From assembly GCA_036659415.1 (NCBI GenBank), contig JAVXCQ010000019.1, positions 1 through 42,355 of the forward strand: DNA of 42,355 nt, in the 5' to 3' direction. This DNA is from JAVXCQ01 sp036659415. GTDB taxonomy: Bacteria; Bacillota; Negativicutes; Acidaminococcales; Acidaminococcaceae. The position numbers and the translations under genes were made by a program. Shown piece after piece: positions 15,931 through 23,777 of the stretch; position 1 is the first letter of the stretch, and the number at the start of each line of letters is the position of its first letter. A model generated the notes under the pieces. That model was given only the letters and a program-made list of their open reading frames with translations. It did no database searches and was not told the origin of the DNA.

Positions 15931-16467
15931 ATGCAAAGCCCCGACTTAACACCATTGGAAATTAAAATCATCAAAGCCTTACAGGCGGAGTTCCCCCTCG
16001 TGCCAGAGCCTTACCGCATTTTAGCACAGGAGCTGGGCTTAGCAGAAGCGGAGCTTTTAGCTATTTTGACCACTTTACAGCAGCGAGGCCTATTAAAACG
16101 TATTTCCGTAGCCTTACGGCACAACAATGTGGGCTACACCACCAATGTGATGCTAGTGTGGGATGTTCCGGCGGCACAAGTAGCAACAGTTGCTCGCCTT
16201 TTGACCGCCGATAGTCATATTACTCATTGTTATGAACGGGCGAAATCGGCGGAATTTGACTACAACCTGTATTCTATGACTCATGCGACCGGTGAGGAAG
16301 AATATCAAGCTTTTTTGGACACCATTACCAGCGCCGTAGGCTCGTTAGCTACTAAATATTTAGCCCTGCGCACGAAGCGTGAATTAAAAAAAATCGGCAT
16401 GAAATATTTTGAAGAAGTGCCTGTGGATATGCCTAGTGCCGCCTTTGAGGTAGGTAGTAGCTCATGA
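15931..16467 (+). CDS. ahbB: Siroheme decarboxylase subunit, AhbB-like
   Basis: A 178-residue paralogue of the preceding protein, with a similar HTH-like start (LTPLEIKIIKALQAEFPLVPEPYRILAQELGL) and the motif pair LLKRISVALRHNNVGYTTN and HCYERAKSAEFDYNLYSMTHA. The YNLYSMTH form with the extra His is what I expect for the beta subunit, in contrast to NLWFTL in AhbA. Together they should form the heterodimer that converts siroheme to 12,18-didecarboxysiroheme. The C-terminus is longer (about 25 residues). The last codons overlap the start of the next gene (ATGA at 16464), which ties that membrane protein to the operon. Confidence 0.82.
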   Translation: MQSPDLTPLEIKIIKALQAEFPLVPEPYRILAQELGLAEAELLAILTTLQQRGLLKRISVALRHNNVGYTTNVMLVWDVPAAQVATVARLLTADSHITHCYERAKSAEFDYNLYSMTHATGEEEYQAFLDTITSAVGSLATKYLALRTKRELKKIGMKYFEEVPVDMPSAAFEVGSSS

Positions 16468-17126
16468 CCACACTAACCGGTGGTAAACGGTGGGCACGGC
16501 TGGTAGAAACGCTGTTTAGTGCCACATATTTAGTCGTAGTTGTGGCAGTCGGCTGGCATTTAGTTACCGCCGATAATGCCCTGCAGCGTTTGTATGGACT
16601 CATGGCCTTAATCTTAATCGGAGGTGATTGTTTTCATCTGTTACCACGTCTTTATTATCTGTGGTTAGGAGCAGGTGCTCAACAAGCTTTGTGGTTGGGT
16701 CTGGGCAAATTAGTAACTTCTCTGACGATGACAGTGTTTTATGTCTGTCTGTATTGGGTGTATTTACTTTATTATGGACTAACGGCTACGCCCTTGGTAC
16801 AAGGGTTGGTTTATCTCTTGGCTGTGGTGCGCTGCGCTATCTGTTTGCTGCCGCAAAATCAATGGTTTTGTGGTGGAGGGACTACTCGTTGGCGCATTTA
16901 TCGCAACTTACCTTTTCTCCTATTAGGACTGTTGATTATAGGCCTTTATGGTGGGCAAGTTAGTAGCGGCGGTGTTAATCAATTCAGTACTATGAGTGTT
17001 GCCGTCAGTTTGAGTTTTGCTTTTTATGTACCGGTGGTGTTATTTGCTACTCGGTATCCTGCCCTCGGGGCGCTGATGCTCCCCAAAACTTGTGTTTATG
17101 TTTGGATTGTTTTATTGGGTCTATAA
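16464..17126 (+). CDS. Unrecognised polytopic membrane protein in the ahb operon
   Basis: I recognise no named family. The 220-residue product has about six or seven hydrophobic segments and short loops, so it is an inner-membrane protein. The most striking motif is GGDCFHLLPRLYYLW near residues 52-66, with Cys, His and Arg at a membrane border; RWRIYRNLPF around residue 145 is another charged spot. Its ATG overlaps the ahbB stop, so it is translated with the heme pathway, and the catalase follows. Possible roles are heme or porphyrin handling, delivery or sensing, but that rests only on position. It is short for a transporter of a known superfamily and shows no ATPase or redox motif. Confidence 0.7.
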   Translation: MTTLTGGKRWARLVETLFSATYLVVVVAVGWHLVTADNALQRLYGLMALILIGGDCFHLLPRLYYLWLGAGAQQALWLGLGKLVTSLTMTVFYVCLYWVYLLYYGLTATPLVQGLVYLLAVVRCAICLLPQNQWFCGGGTTRWRIYRNLPFLLLGLLIIGLYGGQVSSGGVNQFSTMSVAVSLSFAFYVPVVLFATRYPALGALMLPKTCVYVWIVLLGL

Positions 17127-17208
17127 GATCCGGCAGTACCGGTGGGGCGGACACCGGCTACAGCACAAGCACTAGCCGCTAAATATGCAGTAAGCAAAGG
17201 AGAAAATC

Positions 17209-18759
17209 ATGGACAAGAAAACAACCAGCAAGGAAAAAGTGATGGCAACTCCGGTGGACAAAAGAAAACTAACTAATGAAGCAGGTGCACCGGTAGCGGA
17301 CAATGAAAATTCGCAAACTGCCGGCCCTCGTGGTCCAGTGCTTTTACAAGACGTGTGGCTCTTAGAAAAATTAGCTCACTTTGACCGCGAAGTAATTCCT
17401 GAACGGCGTATGCACGCTAAAGGTAGCGGCGCTTATGGCACGTTGACCATTACGCACGACATTTCTGCTTATACCAGAGCCAAAGTTTTGCAAAAAGGTA
17501 AAAAAACTGACCTCTTCGTGCGTTTTTCCACAGTGGCCGGTGAACGCGGCGCTGCTGATGCTGAACGTGATATCAGAGGCTTTGCCTGCAAGTTTTATAC
17601 TGAGGAAGGTAACTGGGACTTAGTTGGTAACAACACGCCTACTTTCTTTATTCGTGACGTACACAATTTCCCGGATCTTAACCGTGCTGTAAAACGTGAC
17701 CCGCATACTAATATGCGTTCTGCCCAAAACACTTGGGACTTCTGGACCCTTTTACCGGAAACTTTCCACCAAAGAACAGTGGTTATGTCTGACCGTGGTA
17801 TTCCTGCCTCTTACCGTCATATGCACGTTTTTGGCGAACATACTTTCAGCTTTTTCAATGAAAAAAATGAGCGTGTTTGGTGTAAATTCCACTTCAAAAC
17901 TCAGCAAGGCATTAAGAACCTGACTAATGAAGAAGCCGCCGAACTCATTGGCCGTGACCGTGAGAGCCATGGTCGTGACTTGTTTGACGCCATCGAACGT
18001 GGCGATTTCCCCCGTTGGACTATGTATGTACAAATCATGACTGAAGAACAAGCCAGAACTCATTACGAAAATCCGTTTGATATTACCAAAATTTGGCGGC
18101 ACAAAGAATATCCTTTGATTGAAGTCGGTGTACTGGAATTGAACCGCAATCCTGAAAACTATTTTGCCGAAGTAGAGCAATCCGCTTTTACCCCAGCTCA
18201 CGTAGTACCAGGTATTGGTTTCTCCCCAGATAAATTCTTGCAAGGCAGATTGTTTGTCTATGGTGACGCTCATCGCTATCGTTTAGGTGTTAACCACAAT
18301 CTTATTCCTGTTAATCGGGCTAAATGCCAAGTGAATGATTATCATCGTGACGGCTTTATGCGTACAGACGGTAACTATGGTGCAACTGTAGCCTATACGC
18401 CAAACAGCCAAGAAGTATGGGCAGCACAACCAGAAGTAATGGAGCCGCCTCTACAATTAGACGGCTGTGCCTATACCTTTGACCCTAAAGATGACCCTAC
18501 GGACGATAACTTCCGTGCTGGCGGCGACCTTTATCGTGTCATGACCGAGGATAAACGTGCTTTGCTGATTAGCAATACGGCTGCCGATACGGCGTCTGTT
18601 ACCGAGAATGTTAAATATCGTCATGCAGTACATTGCTTACTGGCGGACACAGAATACGGCGAAAGAATTACGGCTGCTATGGGTCTGTCCCTAGCCAAAG
18701 TAAAGAAATTGTCCAAACTGAGCAATGCCGAATTAATTCAAGCCACCCTCAAAGCTTAA
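17209..18759 (+). CDS. katA: Monofunctional heme catalase
   Basis: A 516-residue small-subunit catalase that converts hydrogen peroxide to water and oxygen. The active-site His lies in RRMHAKGSGAYG (about residue 70), the distal Asn in FFIRDVHNFPD-type context, and the proximal heme-ligand Tyr in LFVYGDAHRYRLGVN. Length and the lack of a C-terminal flavodoxin domain fit the clade of small catalases (about 480-520 residues). No signal peptide, so cytoplasmic. An AAAGGAG ribosome site precedes ATG 17209; a second Met at residue 12 is the next candidate. The 82-bp gap after the membrane gene holds a 6-bp stem (CCGGTG/CACCGG) but no T-run and no convincing promoter, so it may be read through from the ahb operon that makes its heme. 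Confidence 0.96.
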   Translation: MDKKTTSKEKVMATPVDKRKLTNEAGAPVADNENSQTAGPRGPVLLQDVWLLEKLAHFDREVIPERRMHAKGSGAYGTLTITHDISAYTRAKVLQKGKKTDLFVRFSTVAGERGAADAERDIRGFACKFYTEEGNWDLVGNNTPTFFIRDVHNFPDLNRAVKRDPHTNMRSAQNTWDFWTLLPETFHQRTVVMSDRGIPASYRHMHVFGEHTFSFFNEKNERVWCKFHFKTQQGIKNLTNEEAAELIGRDRESHGRDLFDAIERGDFPRWTMYVQIMTEEQARTHYENPFDITKIWRHKEYPLIEVGVLELNRNPENYFAEVEQSAFTPAHVVPGIGFSPDKFLQGRLFVYGDAHRYRLGVNHNLIPVNRAKCQVNDYHRDGFMRTDGNYGATVAYTPNSQEVWAAQPEVMEPPLQLDGCAYTFDPKDDPTDDNFRAGGDLYRVMTEDKRALLISNTAADTASVTENVKYRHAVHCLLADTEYGERITAAMGLSLAKVKKLSKLSNAELIQATLKA

Positions 18760-18768
18760 CCAAAATTT

Positions 18769-18814
18769 AAAAGCCGCCGTTAGTTGCTCCCAAGAGTAAC
18801 TAACGGCGGCTTTT
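18769..18814. terminator. Bidirectional terminator between katA and dedA
   Basis: Perfect 17-base arms AAAAGCCGCCGTTAGTT (18769-18785) and its complement (18798-18814), loop 12 bases, A-run and T-run on either side. It serves both converging genes. Confidence 0.92.
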
Positions 18815-18827
18815 GCTTGGCTATTTT

Positions 18828-19469
18828 TTATTTGTGGCGTTTACTACGCACTACTTCAAAAATAATCGGTAAGAGGGAGAAGAAGATAATCCCCATGGTA
18901 ACATAGGAAAAATTATTTTTAATAAAAGGCATATTACCGAAGAAATAACCAGCACCGACAAAAAGTCCCACCCAAGCGAGGGCGCCAATGACGTTGTAGA
19001 TAATGAAGGTACGGTAATGCATACTGCCAATGCCGGCAACAAAGGGTGCAAAGGTACGAACGATGGGAGCAAAGCGGCAGAGGAAGATAGCCTTGTGTCC
19101 GTGTTTTTCGTAGAAGAGTTCCGCCTTGTGAATATGTTCCGGTTTAATTAGTTTTTCGTGTTTCGCTAGGAGCTTATGACCGAATTCTTCCCCAATCCAA
19201 TAGTTGCAGCTGTCACCCAAAATGGCAGCCACCAAACAGATGAGGGTTAGGGTGGTCAGGTGTAGACTGTCTGCTGTAGCTGCCAGTGCACCGCAGGCAA
19301 ATAAGAGGGAGTCCCCCGGTAAAAACGGCGTTACCACCAGTCCTGTTTCGCAAAAGATAATGGCGAAAAGCAAAAAATATACCAAAGAACCATAGTTTTC
19401 CATCACTAGCGGTATATAACGGTCAAAATGCATAATATATTCGCTAAAATAGTAGAGTAAATTCTCCAT
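18828..19469 (-). CDS. DedA-family membrane protein
   Basis: A 213-residue inner-membrane protein of the DedA/VTT (SNARE-associated) family. Family motifs are clear: FCETGLVVTPFLPGDSLLFACGALA, then GDSCNYWIGEEFG, and the conserved FCRFAPIVRTFAPFVAGIGSM, with Arg residues important for function in homologues. Members are linked to membrane homeostasis and proton motive force and to undecaprenyl-phosphate or phospholipid translocation. The open frame begins two codons earlier with GTG, but that lies directly against the GGAGC; ATG 19469 has seven bases of spacing and is chosen. It stands alone, convergent with katA. Confidence 0.9.
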   Translation of the reverse strand: MENLLYYFSEYIMHFDRYIPLVMENYGSLVYFLLFAIIFCETGLVVTPFLPGDSLLFACGALAATADSLHLTTLTLICLVAAILGDSCNYWIGEEFGHKLLAKHEKLIKPEHIHKAELFYEKHGHKAIFLCRFAPIVRTFAPFVAGIGSMHYRTFIIYNVIGALAWVGLFVGAGYFFGNMPFIKNNFSYVTMGIIFFSLLPIIFEVVRSKRHK

Positions 19470-19498
19470 AAGCACGCTCCTTAATTCAAATTATCATT

Positions 19499-19527
19499 AC
19501 TATACAGTTTATCATGTTTCCACTGAA
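19499..19527 (-). promoter_or_regulatory. dedA promoter
   Basis: On the minus strand TTCAGT (19527-19522) and TATAGT (19504-19499) are 17 bp apart, about 30 bp before the start codon. Confidence 0.5.
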
Positions 19528-19582
19528 TTTTGCATGAAAAAGTTAACCGGTCAAAGAATTGTCAAAGTGCCAGGCGTATTTG

Positions 19583-19591
19583 TGGTATAAT
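19583..19591 (+). promoter_or_regulatory. map promoter, extended -10
   Basis: TGG followed by TATAAT (19586-19591), with no good -35 at the usual distance. The transcript would begin about 30 bases before the map ATG, which has AAAGGAG as ribosome site. Confidence 0.6.
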
Positions 19592-19627
19592 ACCAATAAT
19601 ATCTAAAATATCGTAAAGGAGCAGGTC

Positions 19628-20494
19628 ATGACGGAAAATAGTGAATTATGTTGGTGTGGTAGTGGGCAAAGTTATGGCGTGTGTCACTTGCGCCTCGAAG
19701 AAAAAATCAAGCACTATGCGGCTCAAGGGCATCTAGTACCTGAACGTTGTATGCTAAAAACACCGGAACAAATTGCCGGGATTAAAGCTGCTTGTGCAAT
19801 TAACACGGCTGTGCTGGATTTAGTGGAACGTCAGCTCAAAGTCGGTATGACGACAGAGGATATCAATACCCTGGTTTATGATTATACCGTGGGGCAGGGA
19901 GCTATTCCCGCACCGCTTAATTTTGAAGGCTTTCCTAAAAGTGTTTGTACCTCGGTGAATGATGAAGTTTGCCACGGTATTCCGTCTAAACTGGTTGTTT
20001 TAAAAAGCGGCGACATTGTTAATGTGGACGTTTCCACCATTTATCACGGGTTTTACGCTGATGCGTCCCGGATGTTTATGTTGGGCAAAGTTGATAAACA
20101 AAAACAAGATTTAGTGGCCATTACCAAAGAGTGTTTAAAGCGGGGGCTAGAGGCCGCACAACCCTGGCACTTTGTTGGTGATATCGGCGCCGCTATTGGT
20201 AGCTACGCTCACAAGCACGGTTATTCCGTGGTCAGGGAGTTTGGCGGTCATGGCGTCGGTGTTGATTTTCACGAAGAACCTTTTATCTGTCACGTTGGCA
20301 AGAAAAACACCGGTATGCTTTTAGTTCCGGGTATGATTTTCACCATCGAGCCGATGATTAATGCCGGCAAAAAAGAAATCTATGTCGATGGTACTAACGA
20401 TTGGACAGTGTTTACTGTTGACGGCAAGCCTTCGGCACAATGGGAAAACACCGTCCTCATTACAGAAAATGGTGTGGAAATTTTGACTTACTAA
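19628..20494 (+). CDS. map: Methionine aminopeptidase with N-terminal SEC-C zinc motif
   Basis: A 288-residue type I methionine aminopeptidase that removes the initiator Met from nascent proteins. Residues 8-20 form a SEC-C zinc motif (CWCGSGQSYGVCH), which in other proteins aids docking to the ribosome or SecB. The catalytic pita-bread domain follows, with metal ligands in VNVDVSTIYHGFYADASRMF (two Asp), FGGHGVG (His), FTIEPM (Glu) and QWENTVLIT (Glu). The length is about 35 residues more than the minimal enzyme because of the SEC-C segment. It is monocistronic and ends in a strong hairpin. The gene is commonly found near secY and adk in other bacteria; here it is elsewhere and might be a second copy. 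Confidence 0.93.
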   Translation: MTENSELCWCGSGQSYGVCHLRLEEKIKHYAAQGHLVPERCMLKTPEQIAGIKAACAINTAVLDLVERQLKVGMTTEDINTLVYDYTVGQGAIPAPLNFEGFPKSVCTSVNDEVCHGIPSKLVVLKSGDIVNVDVSTIYHGFYADASRMFMLGKVDKQKQDLVAITKECLKRGLEAAQPWHFVGDIGAAIGSYAHKHGYSVVREFGGHGVGVDFHEEPFICHVGKKNTGMLLVPGMIFTIEPMINAGKKEIYVDGTNDWTVFTVDGKPSAQWENTVLITENGVEILTY

Positions 20495-20498
20495 GAAT

Positions 20499-20537
20499 AA
20501 ACCCGAGCTTCTGCACTTGGTGGAGAAGCTCGGGTTT
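20499..20537. terminator. Bidirectional terminator between map and the TtcA-like gene
   Basis: Perfect 14-base arms AAACCCGAGCTTCT (20499-20512) and complement (20524-20537), loop 11 bases. It lies between two convergent genes. Confidence 0.85.
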
Positions 20538-20545
20538 ACTGCCTT

Positions 20546-21349
20546 TTATTCTTGGCTTTTCTGCCAAAAGGCACGAAAAGCTGTTACTAGCTCCTTTTGC
20601 TCCGGCTCTGCCGGCCACAGTTCTTGTTGGGCGCACGTGCGCATGGCGGCACCTAGGTGTTCATACACCTCCGGAACCAGTGCCCCCAGTGCAACAATTT
20701 GCTCCTTGACTGCTTGGCGCTTGGTATGACCGTCAAAAGGACAGGGATTTTTGAGTGGGGTTAGACCTAGAAGCTGCACCGCCTGTACAATTTCCGCTTC
20801 TCGGTAGTACACCAGTGGCCGCAGGACAGTGAGTCCTGTCCGTGACAGCGGCGTCACCGGCAAAAAAGTACGCAGCTGACCGGAAGTCAGCAGATTGAGC
20901 ATAAACGTTTCCACGGCATCATCGTGATGGTGTGCCCAAGCAATTTTATTACAGCCCAGTTCCAAGGCTTTGCGATTGGTGGCCGCGCGGCGAAAATAGG
21001 CACAGGTAAAGCAGGGCGTAGTACCACGTTTACTACCACGTCCCTGCCAAGCTTCTTGGACGTTTACCTGTTCGTGGTAATGAGTAAGCCCATAGTGGGC
21101 ACAAAAATCCGCCAGCTCCGCTTGAGGAAAGTCCGGGCTAAACCTGGTATCAACCGTATAGCACACTAGCTCAAACGGCAGGGGGGCATATTGTTTGATT
21201 TCGGCTAAAGCGGCTGTGAGAAACATACTGTCTTTACCGCCGGAAAGACCAATTAAGATTTTGTCCCCTGGCGCAAGCATTTTAAATTCAATGAGCGCTC
21301 GCCACAATTTAGCGAGCAGCGTTGCCGGGACGTAGGGAATTCTAGGCAC
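20546..21349 (-). CDS. TtcA-like PP-loop ATPase (tRNA 2-thiolation type)
   Basis: A 267-residue cytoplasmic protein of the TtcA/TilS PP-loop group. It shows the ATP pyrophosphatase loop SGGKDS (residues 36-41), then PCFTCAYFRR with a Cys pair and AWAHHHDDAVETFMLNLL. A further Cys lies in KNPCPFDGHTKR. TtcA uses a Cys-ligated Fe-S cluster to thiolate C32 of tRNA; this protein is a shorter relative, so the exact modification is not certain. The open frame runs from 21463, but the extra N-terminal part has no ribosome site and overlaps the leader hairpin. GTG 21349 has AAAGGTGG eight bases before it and is chosen. A structured leader with a U-run lies immediately upstream. Confidence 0.8.
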   Translation of the reverse strand: MPRIPYVPATLLAKLWRALIEFKMLAPGDKILIGLSGGKDSMFLTAALAEIKQYAPLPFELVCYTVDTRFSPDFPQAELADFCAHYGLTHYHEQVNVQEAWQGRGSKRGTTPCFTCAYFRRAATNRKALELGCNKIAWAHHHDDAVETFMLNLLTSGQLRTFLPVTPLSRTGLTVLRPLVYYREAEIVQAVQLLGLTPLKNPCPFDGHTKRQAVKEQIVALGALVPEVYEHLGAAMRTCAQQELWPAEPEQKELVTAFRAFWQKSQE

Positions 21350-21369
21350 CGATAAAACCACCTTTAAGT

Positions 21370-21428
21370 AAAAAATACAGTCGGTGCGGGGGAGCTTTTG
21401 GACGACGCCGCAGCACCAACCTGACTGT
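21370..21428 (-). ncRNA. Structured leader RNA before the TtcA-like gene
   Basis: On the minus strand the predicted transcript begins ACAGTC (21428) and the outer helix closes at GACTGT (21377), followed by A and TTTTTT (21375-21370). Inside, GGTGC-T-GCGG pairs with CCGCACC, leaving asymmetric bulges (AGGTT, and GCT) and a large loop. The U-run stands just before the gene's ribosome site. It could be a terminator/attenuator, an aptamer or a small RNA. I match it to no known riboswitch class. Confidence 0.5.
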
Positions 21429-21434
21429 GAGTTA

Positions 21435-21443
21435 ATTATGGCA
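21435..21443 (-). promoter_or_regulatory. Promoter of the leader RNA / TtcA-like gene
   Basis: On the minus strand TGC precedes CATAAT (21440-21435), an extended -10; no clear -35. The start point would fall at about 21428, the first base of the leader hairpin. Confidence 0.5.
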
Positions 21444-21536
21444 TAAATTTGGCCAAAAAGCATTAGAATGAACTAGAAAAATCTGCTAAAATAAGAAGTA
21501 CAGGATTTATTTGAGCAAAGAAATAGCGAGGGAAAA

Positions 21537-23753
21537 ATGGACGAAATTTTAAAGAACTTAAACCCAGAACAACAAAAAGCAGTGCAACATACCCAAGGAC
21601 CAATGTTGATTTTGGCAGGAGCCGGTTCCGGCAAAACCAAAGCACTGACCTGCCGGATTGCGTGGCTATTGCAGCAAGGGGTAGCACCTTACAAAATTTT
21701 GGCAATTACCTTTACCAATAAAGCCGCAGCAGAAATGCGTGCTCGTGTGGACAAGCTGGTGGGAGCAGCAGCCAAGGACGTATGGCTCTACACTTTCCAT
21801 GCTTTTTGTGCACGTTTTTTGCGTTTTGAAATTGAACATTTAGGTGGGTACAATTCCCATTTTGCCATTTATGATACCAGCGATACCAAAAATGTTCTTA
21901 AAGAAGTACTCAAAGAACTCAATCTTGATGAAAAGCATTATCCTTTGGCGGCGATTATTAACAATATTTCCACGGCTAAAAATCAAATGCTGGACGCTAG
22001 CGCCTACCAAAAAGCGGCTCAAGATTTTTACACCCAAAAAATAGCAGAAATCTATCTCGGCTACGAAAAAAAGTTACTGCAAAATAATGCCTTGGATTTT
22101 GATGACTTGTTACTGTTAACCATTAAACTTTTGCAACAAAATCAAGACGTGCGGGCAAGATACCAAGAGCGTTTTCAGTATGTACTGGTGGACGAGTATC
22201 AAGATACTAACCACGTGCAATATTTGCTAGCCAAAATCCTCTGCGAAAAACATCAGAATTTGTGTGTTGTGGGCGATATTGACCAAAGCATTTACGGTTG
22301 GCGGGGCGCAGACATTCAAAACATTCTCGATTTTGAAAAAGATTACCCTACTGCTAAAATCGTTAAATTGGAACAAAACTACCGTTCTACCCAAGTTATT
22401 TTGGATGCAGCCAATGCCGTTATTGAGCATAATACTGCCCGGAAACCCAAAAACCTGTGGACGGATAATTCCAGCGGTACGCCTATTACCTACTATCAAG
22501 CGGTGGACGAACGAGGTGAGGCTCGTTTTGTCGTGGAACAAATGCTGGAATTACAGGCGAAAGAAAACTGTGCGCTAGGGGATATGGCGATTTTGTACCG
22601 TACTAACCCCCAATCTCGTATTTTTGAAGAAATGCTGATTAAAAGCGGTATTCCCTATACCATGGTGGGCGGTCAAAAGTTCTATGAACGCAAAGAAGTT
22701 AAAGATATTTTGGCGTATTTGCGTGTAGTCTTTAATCCCAATGACACCTTGAGTATGATGCGCATTATTAATGTTCCCCGTCGTGGTATCGGAGATGCTA
22801 CCATTGCCAAATTGCAGACCTATGCTACTGCCAACGATAAAACCCTCTTTGAAGTAGTTTCCAATTCTGCCTTGGTGGCTGGTTTGAGCAGTCGTTTTGT
22901 TACCAAGCTGGAAGATTTAGCCGCTACGATTTTTGCTTTAATGGAAATGTCGGCAACCATGCCTATAGAAACTATTATCCAAGAAGTGATGACACGTACC
23001 GGTTATTTGGAAGAATTAGAAAACGAAAAAACACCCCAAGCACAGGGACGTATTGACAATCTGCAGGAAATGGTCAGTGTAGCCAAAGAATTCTCCGACG
23101 TGGAAGAAGAAAGCACGCTGGAAAACTTCTTAGGTCACGTTGCACTGGTGGCGGATATTGACGATGCTAAGCTGGGCGAAGCCGCTGTTACACTTATGAC
23201 GCTTCATGCTTCCAAAGGCTTGGAGTTCCCTACAGTGTTTCTTGTGGGCGTGGAAGAAGGAATGTTCCCCCACCAACGCACCCTCATGGACGAAAACCAA
23301 ATCGAAGAAGAACGTCGTCTTTGCTATGTGGGTATTACCAGAGCCAAAGAACGGCTCTATTTAAGTAATGCTCGGATGCGCATGGTTTTTGGTCATACCG
23401 TCATGTATCCGCCCTCTAGATTTTTGCAGGAAATACCCCGTGCCTTAATTGAAGTGCGGCGCAAAGAAATCGAACATAATATTCCTACCGCCAGACCGAC
23501 TACGGCTAAACCAAAACCGTCCTATCAATGGTCCATTAGTACCCCCAATACTTTTTCTCCCAAAGCCGCTTGTGCTAACGGTGCCGGTGCTTTTGCTCCG
23601 GGAGAAAAAGTTAACCATGCCAAATGGGGCGTGGGCACAGTAGTTAGTGCTAGGACAGCTCAAGATGGACAGGAAGTCAAGGTCGCCTTTGCCGGCGAAG
23701 GGATTCGCAGTTTACTAACGAAATATGCAGTTCTTACCAAAGTTCAAGACTAA
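21537..23753 (+). CDS. pcrA: ATP-dependent 3'-5' DNA helicase PcrA/UvrD
   Basis: A 738-residue superfamily 1 helicase for DNA repair and replication restart. Motifs in order: LNPEQQKAV (Q motif), GAGSGKTKAL (Walker A), TFTNKAAAEM, VDEYQDTNHVQ (motif II), GDIDQSIYGWRGAD (motif III), QNYRST, TLHASKGLEFPTVF (motif V) and EERRLCYVGITRAKERLYL (motif VI). The C-terminal 50 residues form the Tudor-like PcrA tail (GEKVNHAKWGVGTVVS) that binds RNA polymerase in other Firmicutes. Length is normal. It is followed 24 bp later by ligA, as often in Firmicutes, so the two are co-transcribed. A GAGGG ribosome site precedes ATG; the promoter is weak (TAAAAT near 21485). Confidence 0.96.
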   Translation: MDEILKNLNPEQQKAVQHTQGPMLILAGAGSGKTKALTCRIAWLLQQGVAPYKILAITFTNKAAAEMRARVDKLVGAAAKDVWLYTFHAFCARFLRFEIEHLGGYNSHFAIYDTSDTKNVLKEVLKELNLDEKHYPLAAIINNISTAKNQMLDASAYQKAAQDFYTQKIAEIYLGYEKKLLQNNALDFDDLLLLTIKLLQQNQDVRARYQERFQYVLVDEYQDTNHVQYLLAKILCEKHQNLCVVGDIDQSIYGWRGADIQNILDFEKDYPTAKIVKLEQNYRSTQVILDAANAVIEHNTARKPKNLWTDNSSGTPITYYQAVDERGEARFVVEQMLELQAKENCALGDMAILYRTNPQSRIFEEMLIKSGIPYTMVGGQKFYERKEVKDILAYLRVVFNPNDTLSMMRIINVPRRGIGDATIAKLQTYATANDKTLFEVVSNSALVAGLSSRFVTKLEDLAATIFALMEMSATMPIETIIQEVMTRTGYLEELENEKTPQAQGRIDNLQEMVSVAKEFSDVEEESTLENFLGHVALVADIDDAKLGEAAVTLMTLHASKGLEFPTVFLVGVEEGMFPHQRTLMDENQIEEERRLCYVGITRAKERLYLSNARMRMVFGHTVMYPPSRFLQEIPRALIEVRRKEIEHNIPTARPTTAKPKPSYQWSISTPNTFSPKAACANGAGAFAPGEKVNHAKWGVGTVVSARTAQDGQEVKVAFAGEGIRSLLTKYAVLTKVQD

Positions 23754-23777
23754 AACAGCTAAAGGAAGTGGCCTAGG

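Noticed and set aside
15451..16467. Two Lrp/AsnC transcriptional regulators
   Set aside because: The fold is Lrp-like, but the HNYERD/NLWFTL and HCYERA/YNLYSMTH motifs and the rSAM neighbours point to siroheme decarboxylase AhbAB.
17752..18273. Antisense open frame of 173 codons inside the catalase gene
   Set aside because: It lies wholly opposite conserved catalase coding sequence and has no convincing start context.
21350..21463. N-terminal extension of the TtcA-like protein to an ATG at 21463
   Set aside because: No ribosome site; the region holds the promoter and leader hairpin, while GTG 21349 has AAAGGTGG upstream.
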